Assembly: GCA_964585685.1 (NCBI GenBank)
Contig: CAZPEP010000016.1
Location: forward strand, 21,562 to 85,561
Direction: 5' to 3'
From: JALHVH01 sp964585685
GTDB lineage: Bacteria > Acidobacteriota > Aminicenantia > Aminicenantales > Saccharicenantaceae
DNA: 64,000 nucleotides
A program made the position numbers and the translations under genes. The stretch's first letter is position 1; the number at the start of each line of letters is the position of its first letter. The notes under the pieces were generated by a model that was given only the letters and a program-made list of their open reading frames with translations, did not search any database and was not told where the DNA came from. Of this stretch, positions 34,468 through 41,195 are shown piece by piece.

Positions 34468-36132
34468 ATGAACAAGAAACTGAGATCCGTCGGGCTGGTC
34501 ATGGCAGCAGCCGTTTCCGTCGTCATGAACCTGGGGGCGGAGACCGCCGTCGGTCCCGGCACAGAAAGGGACATCGCCGCCCTGGCTAAGAAAGTCTATC
34601 CGTCCGTCGTCCGGGTCGAGGCCCGGAACGGGACCCGCAGGGTCGCCACCGGGGTCGTCATCGACCGGGACGGCCTCATCCTGACGACGGCCCTGATCTC
34701 GCCGCGCGACGAAAAGATCGCCGTCATCGCGGGGGACGGGCGGAAGATCGAGGCCGAATTCCTCGGGTTCGATTCCGAGACGCACCTGGCTCTCGTCCGG
34801 GCCAAGGACAAGGGGCTTTCGCCCCTGGCCATGGGCGAGGCCGGGGAGGTCGCTCCCGGGGCCTGGATATCGGTCGTCAGCGTCTCCCCGGAGATGACAC
34901 CCGCAGTGACCCAGGGCATCGTCAGCTCGGTCTCCGAGGAGAGGCTGAGGCTGAACATCTGGGTTACGCCCGGATCGAGCGGCGGGCCGGTCGTCGACGA
35001 GAACGGCCGGATGGTCGGCCTGCTGCGCGGGATCTATACCGAGGACAGGCCCGTCGTATTTGAGTTCCGGGACAAGGAACAAGTGGGCTCCGGCTATGCT
35101 TTCAGCCAGGCCGAGGCCCCTTCGTCGGGCATGGCCGTGGCCATCCCGATGGACATCGTCAGGAAGGTCGCCTCGGAGATCAGAGATAAGGGGAAGGTCC
35201 AGAGGGGCTGGATCGGGCTGTCCATCGGTCAGAACGAGGATGATCGCATCGAGGTCGTCGGTGTCGACGACGAAAGCCCGGCCGAACTGGCCAAGCTCAA
35301 GGAAGGGGACTTCATCCTCGCGCTCGACGGCAAGGAGATCGTGAGCGCTTCGATGCTGGCCTCGGAGATCCGCAAGCGAAAGCCCGGCGACGACGTTACC
35401 GTGAGGATCGAGCGGGACGGCAAGCCGATGGACGTCAAGGTCAAGCTGGGCGAATACCCGGAGATCGAGGCCCGGCGCGAGATGGAGCTCAAGTTTCCGG
35501 GGCTCTTCCCCCCGGGTGCGCCGAGGCCTTTCGCCGACCTGCCCAGGGGCGCGGGCCCGAGGCCGCCCAAGGCTCTCCTCGCGCCCAAGGGTCGGGAGTT
35601 CTCCTGGGAACGGCGGAAGTACATCGGTGTCTATCTGGACGAATTGAACAAGGAGATGTCCTTCTTCTTCGGCGTCAAGGAAGGGACCGGCCTCCTTGTC
35701 AATCGGTTGACCCCCGGGAGCCCTGCGGAAAAGGCCGGCCTTAAGGTCGGGGACGTCATCGTCCAGGCCGAAGGCCGGCGCGTGGAGACGGTTAACGAGC
35801 TGAGTGGGGCCGTCCAGGATAAGAAAAAAGCCGATAAAATCAAGCTCGAGGTCCTCCGGAATAAGAAACCCCTTTCCATCGACGTCGAGGTCGCAGAAGA
35901 GGAGAGCGGCGGGGTTATCACCTGGGCCCTCCCCGGCGATTCCCGAGATCGTCTTATGGCCTATGGCGAATCCGCGAGGGCCTACGCCGATAAATTGGGA
36001 GAAGCCTTCAGCCGGGAAGCAAACAGCGATATGAGTAAGCTCGACGCCGAACTCTCCCTCATGGCCGGCAAGGCCAAGTCGGCCGCCAGGAACCTGAGAT
36101 CCGCCTTCACCCGGGCGGTGAAGAGGATCTAG
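34468..36132 (+). CDS. HtrA/DegP-like protein with two PDZ domains and a broken catalytic triad
   Basis: The 554-residue exported protein has a signal peptide (residues 1 to about 26), a trypsin-like domain (about 30-235), a first PDZ (about 240-335), a proline-rich linker and a second PDZ (about 385-475). HtrA proteases use His, Asp and Ser. Ser is kept in TPGSSGGPVV. The His site, normally TNNHV, reads LILTTALIS with Ala. The Asp site, normally TDLAV, reads ETHLALV with His. Activity as a protease is therefore unlikely; a chaperone or sensor role for envelope proteins is possible. The ATG at 34468 follows TGAGGAGGTT. It closes the sigma operon and is followed by a strong terminator. Confidence 0.85.
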   Translation: MNKKLRSVGLVMAAAVSVVMNLGAETAVGPGTERDIAALAKKVYPSVVRVEARNGTRRVATGVVIDRDGLILTTALISPRDEKIAVIAGDGRKIEAEFLGFDSETHLALVRAKDKGLSPLAMGEAGEVAPGAWISVVSVSPEMTPAVTQGIVSSVSEERLRLNIWVTPGSSGGPVVDENGRMVGLLRGIYTEDRPVVFEFRDKEQVGSGYAFSQAEAPSSGMAVAIPMDIVRKVASEIRDKGKVQRGWIGLSIGQNEDDRIEVVGVDDESPAELAKLKEGDFILALDGKEIVSASMLASEIRKRKPGDDVTVRIERDGKPMDVKVKLGEYPEIEARREMELKFPGLFPPGAPRPFADLPRGAGPRPPKALLAPKGREFSWERRKYIGVYLDELNKEMSFFFGVKEGTGLLVNRLTPGSPAEKAGLKVGDVIVQAEGRRVETVNELSGAVQDKKKADKIKLEVLRNKKPLSIDVEVAEEESGGVITWALPGDSRDRLMAYGESARAYADKLGEAFSREANSDMSKLDAELSLMAGKAKSAARNLRSAFTRAVKRI

Positions 36133-36166
36133 CCAAGTCAGCTGCTCCTGTATCCATCTCTCAAAA

Positions 36167-36205
36167 GGGGGACGGGGACCGTGGGTTCCCGTCCCCCGCT
36201 TTTTT
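36167..36205 (+). terminator. Rho-independent terminator, possibly bidirectional
   Basis: A 14-bp stem starting ggggg-acgggg with a GTG loop (one G.T pair) is followed by GCTTTTTT. It ends the plus-strand sigma/HtrA operon. It abuts the stop of the minus-strand trmH gene and may serve both. Confidence 0.9.
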
Positions 36206-36794
36206 AGGGCTTGGAGTTCTTGAGCCACTTGGCTTTGAGGGCCTCGAACTCGGCGGTCTCGAGGCGATGCCCATCGAAATACCCTAGGGCCTGTCTCTGC
36301 CGGAATGCTTCATAAAGGACGACGGCGACGGAGACGGAAAGATTGAGGCTCTGGACCATGCCTACCATGGGAATCCGGATGATTTGATCGGCGAATGCGA
36401 GGGCCTCGTCGGAGATGCCGGCCGATTCGCTCCCAAAGACCAGGGCCAGGGGGCGGCCGTAATCCACTTCGGTGTAGGGCACGGCCTCGTCGGAAAGCCG
36501 CGTCGCGACGATGGCGAAGCCCCGCTCTTTCAGGCTGGACAGGCACTCCGACGCCGACGCATGAATCCCGATCTCGAGCCACTTTTCCGTTCGGGTCGTG
36601 ATGGCTTCATTGAACTCGAGAAGGTCCGGGTTAGGCGAAATGAGGTCAAGGTAAAGGATGCCCGCCGCGTCGCAGGTCCGGATGACGGCGCAGGCGTTAT
36701 GGGCGATGGTCACGCCCTCCAGGACCACCCTGAGGTCCGGCTGTCGGCGAGATAGCACGCCTTCGATCCTCGTGATCCTCTTGTCCGTGGCCAC
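36204..36794 (-). CDS. trmH: tRNA (guanosine-2'-O-)-methyltransferase TrmH
   Basis: The 196-residue SPOUT (SpoU) methyltransferase would modify G18 in the tRNA D-loop. It has motif 1 NACAVIRTCDAAGI (normally NxxAxxRxxxA), motif 2 LALVFGSESAGIS and motif 3 IPMVGMVQSLNLSVSVAVVLYE, which form the knotted SAM site. Start is GTG at 36794; no earlier start is attractive. Its stop abuts the terminator T-run. Confidence 0.92.
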   Translation of the reverse strand: MATDKRITRIEGVLSRRQPDLRVVLEGVTIAHNACAVIRTCDAAGILYLDLISPNPDLLEFNEAITTRTEKWLEIGIHASASECLSSLKERGFAIVATRLSDEAVPYTEVDYGRPLALVFGSESAGISDEALAFADQIIRIPMVGMVQSLNLSVSVAVVLYEAFRQRQALGYFDGHRLETAEFEALKAKWLKNSKP

Positions 36795-36839
36795 GCAAAA
36801 GTTATAGCAGACCGGGATGGGGGATGCAACCGCAGGGGG

Positions 36840-37403
36840 CTAGCGCGGCCAGTGGACGACAAGCATTTTCAGGACCATCAGGCCCCAAAACGCGACGGTC
36901 CCGAGAACCGCGCGGCCTTCCTTGTTTTTTCGAAAAAGGGCGACATCAAAGCGGGCGCCGGTCTTCTCGCCGCTCCTTCCCGGGACGGGGAGGAAGAGCG
37001 GCACGGCCCGTTCGAAGGATCCGTAGGCCTCCGTGAAGAGCGCGCGCATCCGGTCCCTTTCCTCAAATATGATGACCGGATAAAAAACAAAGAAGTAGGC
37101 AGCCAGCAAGGCGGCCACCGGCCACGATCGGGCCGCCGCGGCAATGCCCGCCGCGATGAGAAGAGTGCCGAGGTAGAGCGGGTTCCGGGTGAACCGGTAA
37201 GGTCCGGAGACCGCCAGGACCTTTTCCTTCCTGAGGTGGCCCGCCGCCCAGGTCCTCAACCCGAGCCCGATGAGACTCATACCGAGTCCGGCGACAAGGC
37301 TCGCCCATGACGGGCGGGCGAAGACGATGGACCCGATGAGCGCCGGAGTGCCGGCCCGGACCCGCCAGCGGTAGAGGACTTCGCGGAGCTTTCGGTCAGA
37401 CAT
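36840..37403 (-). CDS. Isoprenylcysteine methyltransferase-like membrane protein
   Basis: The 187-residue protein has several membrane segments and the ICMT/PEMT-family end motif: SGPYRFTRNPLYLGTLLIAAG, then a segment ending IIFEERDRMRALFTEAYGSFERAVP. Members methylate lipids or small membrane-associated substrates using SAM. Bacterial substrates are mostly unknown. Its ATG overlaps the heptosyltransferase gene by 8 bases, so it is the last gene of the heptose operon and may act on envelope lipids. Confidence 0.8.
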   Translation of the reverse strand: MSDRKLREVLYRWRVRAGTPALIGSIVFARPSWASLVAGLGMSLIGLGLRTWAAGHLRKEKVLAVSGPYRFTRNPLYLGTLLIAAGIAAAARSWPVAALLAAYFFVFYPVIIFEERDRMRALFTEAYGSFERAVPLFLPVPGRSGEKTGARFDVALFRKNKEGRAVLGTVAFWGLMVLKMLVVHWPR

Positions 37404-38388
37404 CCCGGTCCAGGACCTCCCTGACGAGCTCAACGACGTCCGCGGCGAAGACGGCGCTCATGCAGGCGACCGTCGGGCAATCTCTCTTCCAGCAGGGACG
37501 GCAGTCCATCGGGGCCAGGGCCGTCCTGTCCCGTTCCCGGAACGGGCCGTTGCGTTTCGGGTCGGTCGGGCCGAACAAGCCGACGACCGGAACGTCCAGG
37601 GCGCAGGCCGCCTGCAGGGCGAAGGTGTCCCCGCTGATGAGCAGGCCGGATGCCGCGATGAGGGAGAGAACTTCCGGGATCGTAAAGAACGGAGCCACGG
37701 CGACGTCCGTTCGACCTGCGATCGCCAGGGCGGCATCCATCTCGGCCGCGTTCCCCCAGAGCAGGACGGGGAAAAAGTCCTGCCGTGCGATCGCCGGGAG
37801 AAGCTCGATCCATCGTTCGGCCGGCCATCTCTTGCTTTCCCACGCCGCCCCCACGTTGCACAGGACCACCTTCTGGCCCGGTCTCCTGCCGAGCGCTTCG
37901 AGCGCCGTCGCAACGCGGCCTTGGGTGTCTTCGGGAATGATGAGGGGAAACTCGAAGCCGGGCGTTCCCGGCCTCAACCCCAGCTTCTCAAGCAGGCGGA
38001 TATTCTTGCCGATGACGTGTCCCGTCTCCTTGTGTTCTTCGAGCCGCTCGGTGTAGAAGACCGCCGCTGCGGGCTCCTTGAGGTTTTTTCCGGAGAAGCC
38101 GATCCTCCGGCGCGCACCCGAAAGCCGGCCGAGGACCGCGGACTTCAACAGGCCCTGGAAGTCGATCGCGGTCCGGTCCCGTCGGCGGATTTTCCGGAGC
38201 CAGCCCTTTTCGCCGCGGACGACGATCTCGTCGATCCCCGGCACGAGTTCCAGGATCTCCCTTCCGGCCTTCTCGACGACCCACGCCAGCCGGGCTTCGG
38301 GGAATCCTTTGCGCAGGACCGCAAAAGCGGGAAGGGCATGGATGATATCGCCCAGGGAGCTCAGCCGGATGATGAGGAAGTTATCCAC
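37396..38388 (-). CDS. Glycosyltransferase family 9, heptosyltransferase
   Basis: The 330-residue GT9 protein resembles ADP-heptose:LPS heptosyltransferases. Seen are the N-terminal IIRLSSLGDIIHALPA, the middle VLCNVGAAWESKRWPAERW, and the C-terminal nucleotide-sugar segment SGDTFALQAACALDVPVVGLFGPTDPKRNGP. A late cysteine cluster (CRPCWKRDC) is also typical. It starts with GTG, overlaps the adenylyltransferase gene by 8 bases and lies in an operon that makes ADP-heptose. It would add heptose to lipid A core in the inner membrane. Confidence 0.88.
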   Translation of the reverse strand: MDNFLIIRLSSLGDIIHALPAFAVLRKGFPEARLAWVVEKAGREILELVPGIDEIVVRGEKGWLRKIRRRDRTAIDFQGLLKSAVLGRLSGARRRIGFSGKNLKEPAAAVFYTERLEEHKETGHVIGKNIRLLEKLGLRPGTPGFEFPLIIPEDTQGRVATALEALGRRPGQKVVLCNVGAAWESKRWPAERWIELLPAIARQDFFPVLLWGNAAEMDAALAIAGRTDVAVAPFFTIPEVLSLIAASGLLISGDTFALQAACALDVPVVGLFGPTDPKRNGPFRERDRTALAPMDCRPCWKRDCPTVACMSAVFAADVVELVREVLDRDV

Positions 38389-38872
38389 GCGTATCCTTCC
38401 GTCCGGCGACGAATTTGACGACGTCCCTCGTCGAGCGGACCTTCGGCCCGCCGGCTATGAAGACCTCGCCGCCCAACGCCTTGACGGTTTCCCGTTCCGG
38501 GACAGTGTGGACCGTATAATCCGAGCCCTTGGCGTGGACATCGGGGCGGAGGGCACGGAGGACCTTTTCGACGTTTGATTCGGGGAAGATGGTGACGTAA
38601 TCGACGCATTCGAGCGCCGAGAGCATCTCGGCTCGCTCCCCCTGCAGCATGAGGGGCCTCCCGGCTCCCTTGAGGGCCCTCACCGAGCGATCGCTGTTCA
38701 AGGCCACGACGAGGACGTCGCCTCTCTCCGCGGCGCCTCGAAGGTATCGGACGTGCCCGACGTGGAGGAGGTCGAAACAGCCGTTGGCCAGCACGACGCG
38801 ACGGCCGCGGCGCTTTTCGGCCGCGACGATCCTCGCGAGCCCGGCGAGGGTCCGGAGCTTTTTGGGTCTCAA
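38381..38872 (-). CDS. hldC: D-glycero-beta-D-manno-heptose 1-phosphate adenylyltransferase
   Basis: This 163-residue nucleotidyltransferase makes ADP-heptose from heptose 1-phosphate. It has the NGCFDLLHVGHVRYL signature (HxGH), NSDRSVRALKG, and GSDYTVHTVPE. It is a stand-alone version of the C-terminal half of HldE. Start TTG at 38872 overlaps the kinase stop (TTGA), giving translational coupling. Confidence 0.93.
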   Translation of the reverse strand: MRPKKLRTLAGLARIVAAEKRRGRRVVLANGCFDLLHVGHVRYLRGAAERGDVLVVALNSDRSVRALKGAGRPLMLQGERAEMLSALECVDYVTIFPESNVEKVLRALRPDVHAKGSDYTVHTVPERETVKALGGEVFIAGGPKVRSTRDVVKFVAGRKDTRG

Positions 38873-39879
38873 GATCGGATCGCCTGTCTGAGCTCCCGCG
38901 GGCTGAGCGCGGCGGCGCCCTTTTTCATGACGACGACGCCGCCGGCGAAGTTGGCGAGCTCGGCGGCTTCCCGGAACGAAGCCCCGGCCGCCATGGCCAC
39001 GGTGAAGACGCTGATGACGGTATCCCCGGCCCCGGTCACGTCGACGATGTCGGTCGTCCCGCGAACGGGGATGGGGAAAGGCGGTTTACCCTTCTCGAAG
39101 AGGGCCATGCCGCGCGACCCCCGCGTTACGAGCAGGGCGGGGGACCGAAGCTTTCTCAGGACTTTCGTCGAGGCTTCGTATAGGGCCGCAGTGTTCCCGC
39201 CGGGCGCCATGCCGAGGGCCGTCTCGACCTCAGACTCGTTCGGGGTCGCGACCGTTGCCCCCGCGAAGTCCATCAGCCGGAATCGCGAATCGACGGCGAC
39301 GGGGACGCGGGCCGCCGACGCCTCGGGAAGAGACCCAGCGTAAATGTCTTCTTTGACAGTATCGTAGCTGTAATCGGAAACAAGGAGGGCGGCGCAATCC
39401 CGAATGACCGAGCCGACGGCCTTCCGGATGCGTGCCGCGAGGGCAAGGGAGTCGGGGACCCGGCCTTCGCGATCGATGCGCAGGATCTGCTGTTTGCGCG
39501 TGTTGTCATCGCCGGCCATGATCCTCGTCTTCAACGGCGTCCGATAGCTCTTCTCGGGAATGATGTGATCGGTCGGGATACCCTTGGATCTCAGGAGGCT
39601 CAGGATCTTGCGGCCCGCCGCATCTCTGCCGACGACGCCGACCGGAACCGGGAACGCCCCGAGGGCCTTCAAGTTTTGGATGGCGTTACCCGCTCCGCCC
39701 AGGGAGTATTCCTGGTCCTTAAAGCTCAAGATGAGGACCGGGGCTTCGCGCGAGATGCGCCGGGTCGTTCCGTAGAGATGTTCGTCGAGGATGAGGTCGC
39801 CCCAGACACCGATGCGAAGGCCTTCGAAACGATCGACGTACCCGAGGAGCTTTTCTCTATCCACTGGTTCGCGTTTCAT
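38869..39879 (-). CDS. hldA: D-glycero-beta-D-manno-heptose-7-phosphate kinase
   Basis: The 336-residue PfkB-family kinase phosphorylates heptose 7-phosphate. It carries GDLILDEHLYGTTRRISREAP (the RfaE1 signature), the SLGGAGNAIQNLKALGA motif and the DVTGAGDTVISVF anion-hole motif with catalytic Asp. It is a stand-alone version of the N-terminal half of HldE. An ATG at 39894 could add five residues; 39879 fits better with family N termini. It is first in the four-gene heptose operon. Confidence 0.92.
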   Translation of the reverse strand: MKREPVDREKLLGYVDRFEGLRIGVWGDLILDEHLYGTTRRISREAPVLILSFKDQEYSLGGAGNAIQNLKALGAFPVPVGVVGRDAAGRKILSLLRSKGIPTDHIIPEKSYRTPLKTRIMAGDDNTRKQQILRIDREGRVPDSLALAARIRKAVGSVIRDCAALLVSDYSYDTVKEDIYAGSLPEASAARVPVAVDSRFRLMDFAGATVATPNESEVETALGMAPGGNTAALYEASTKVLRKLRSPALLVTRGSRGMALFEKGKPPFPIPVRGTTDIVDVTGAGDTVISVFTVAMAAGASFREAAELANFAGGVVVMKKGAAALSPRELRQAIRS

Positions 39880-39934
39880 TTGTCTTAACCGCATGGATTG
39901 TAATCGTAAACGGGTCGGAAGGTCAAACGCGGCA

Positions 39935-39963
39935 TTGAAAAGCCGGGGAAATTCGTCTATATT
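39935..39963 (+). promoter_or_regulatory. Promoter of tRNA-Leu
   Basis: TTGAAA, 17 bases, TATATT, ending 11 bases before the tRNA. Confidence 0.65.
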
Positions 39964-39974
39964 CTGTCCGGCAG

Positions 39975-40060
39975 GCCGGAGTGGCGGAACTGGCAGACGC
40001 GCGGGACTCAAAATCCCGTCCTCGGAAACGAGGGTGTGGGTTCGATCCCCTCCTCCGGCA
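39975..40060 (+). tRNA. tRNA-Leu (anticodon CAA), no encoded CCA
   Basis: Acceptor arms GCCGGAG and CTCCGGC pair. The anticodon stem CGGGA/TCCCG encloses CTCAAAA, giving CAA. A long variable arm (CCTCGGAAACGAGG) marks a class II tRNA. The T-stem has one T.T mismatch. CCA is not encoded after A at 40060, unlike tRNA-Gly in the same window. AT-richer DNA begins just after it. Confidence 0.94.
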
Positions 40061-40165
40061 TGAGCTTTCCCCAACTCTCACGCAGGATAACCCCCTCGAA
40101 CGCGCGCTATGTTTTTCAGCATAACGGAACGCTAATCACAGAGACCAGGGAATTTATGCGAAAGC

Positions 40166-41158
40166 TTACGGGATACCCGAATTTGAGCCGGAGAGGCCCG
40201 TGGACCGATTTAAGGAGAGCAGGTCATTTTGTGTGTGGCCATGATGGGCTACCGTGATGGCGACATGTCCCTTCTTGTGCCCTTTGTCGACATATCGGTG
40301 AGCTTTAACAATTTGTTCGAGTGGATACGTTCTATCCATGACCGGTTTTAGCTTTCCCGCCTCAATCAGCCCTTTGAGAAAGATCAGATTTTCAGTCTTG
40401 TCGCCGCGGGCCGCTGAAGTAAGAACGTTCAGATAGATTCCATGCTTTTTTAAAGCCTTTTTGGATTGAAAAGATGAAATCTTGGCTACGGCGTCAAAAA
40501 CAACGTCATAGGTCTCAGCGCTTCGGGTAAAATCCTCTTGTGTGTAATCCATCACCCGATCGGCGCCCATGGATTTTACCAGCTCCAAATTCACGGTACT
40601 GCAAACCACGGTGACTTCCGCCCCAAAGCCCTTGGCAAGCTGTACGGAATATGTCCCCACACTTCCGGAAGCTCCATAAATCAAAACTTTTTGTCGGCTC
40701 TGAATATTGGCCTTTCTGAGAATACCTAGCGAGGTCATTCCTCCGCAAGGGACGGCGGCGGCTTCCTCATAAGTCAGATTGTCCGGTTTTATTGCCACTT
40801 GCCCGTCTTCGGGCAGGCATTTGTACTCGGCATAGGCGCCAAAATTTACCCCGAAGGTAGATGCAAAGACCGGGTCGCCTATTTTAAATCGTTTGACATC
40901 TTTGCCTACCGCTTCGATATCCCCTGCCAGTTCCATCCCCAGGATGGTTCTTTTTGGTTTTCTGAGGCCCAAATACATTCGCGCGAAAAGCCATTGCCAG
41001 GCAGGGACTGTGAAGCTTCGCATCCTGCAGTCCCCGATATGCGCCGTTGTCGCATATACTTTTACCAGGACTTCATTGTCCTTGGGAACAGGCTTTTCCA
41101 CCTCTTGGAGCTGCAGAACCTCCGGCGGTCCGTATTTTGTGTATACGATCGCTTTCAT
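40166..41158 (-). CDS. Zinc-independent alcohol dehydrogenase / quinone oxidoreductase
   Basis: The 330-residue MDR-family protein has an N-terminal GroES-like domain (KYGPPEVLQLQEVEKPVP, GMELAGDIEAVGKDV) and a Rossmann fold (VLIYGASGSVGTYSVQLAK), consistent with NAD(P)H. The zinc-ligand cysteines and histidine of classical ADH are missing, as in quinone oxidoreductase relatives. The body ends GHKKGHVAITV; the last 27 residues are unlike the family and may derive from DNA fused at the island edge. Codon use is AT-richer than that of the flanking genes. AGGAGAAG precedes the ATG. Confidence 0.85.
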   Translation of the reverse strand: MKAIVYTKYGPPEVLQLQEVEKPVPKDNEVLVKVYATTAHIGDCRMRSFTVPAWQWLFARMYLGLRKPKRTILGMELAGDIEAVGKDVKRFKIGDPVFASTFGVNFGAYAEYKCLPEDGQVAIKPDNLTYEEAAAVPCGGMTSLGILRKANIQSRQKVLIYGASGSVGTYSVQLAKGFGAEVTVVCSTVNLELVKSMGADRVMDYTQEDFTRSAETYDVVFDAVAKISSFQSKKALKKHGIYLNVLTSAARGDKTENLIFLKGLIEAGKLKPVMDRTYPLEQIVKAHRYVDKGHKKGHVAITVAHHGHTQNDLLSLNRSTGLSGSNSGIP

Positions 41159-41195
41159 AAGTTCTTCTCCTATTCATTCCGCCTAAGAACCCACG

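Noticed and set aside
34468..36132. HtrA-like gene as a pseudogene
   Set aside because: It is full length, in frame, with a ribosome site, signal peptide, two PDZ domains and a terminator, so it is probably functional in another way.
34459..36228. A 589-residue open frame opposite the HtrA-like gene
   Set aside because: It overlaps an intact, recognisable gene and is low in complexity (rich in Arg, Gly, Asp and Pro). Antisense shadow.
40040..40060. tRNA-Leu 3' end as an attachment site for the AT-richer block
   Set aside because: I looked for a second copy of the tRNA 3' end near 46 kb and found none, and no integrase gene is present.
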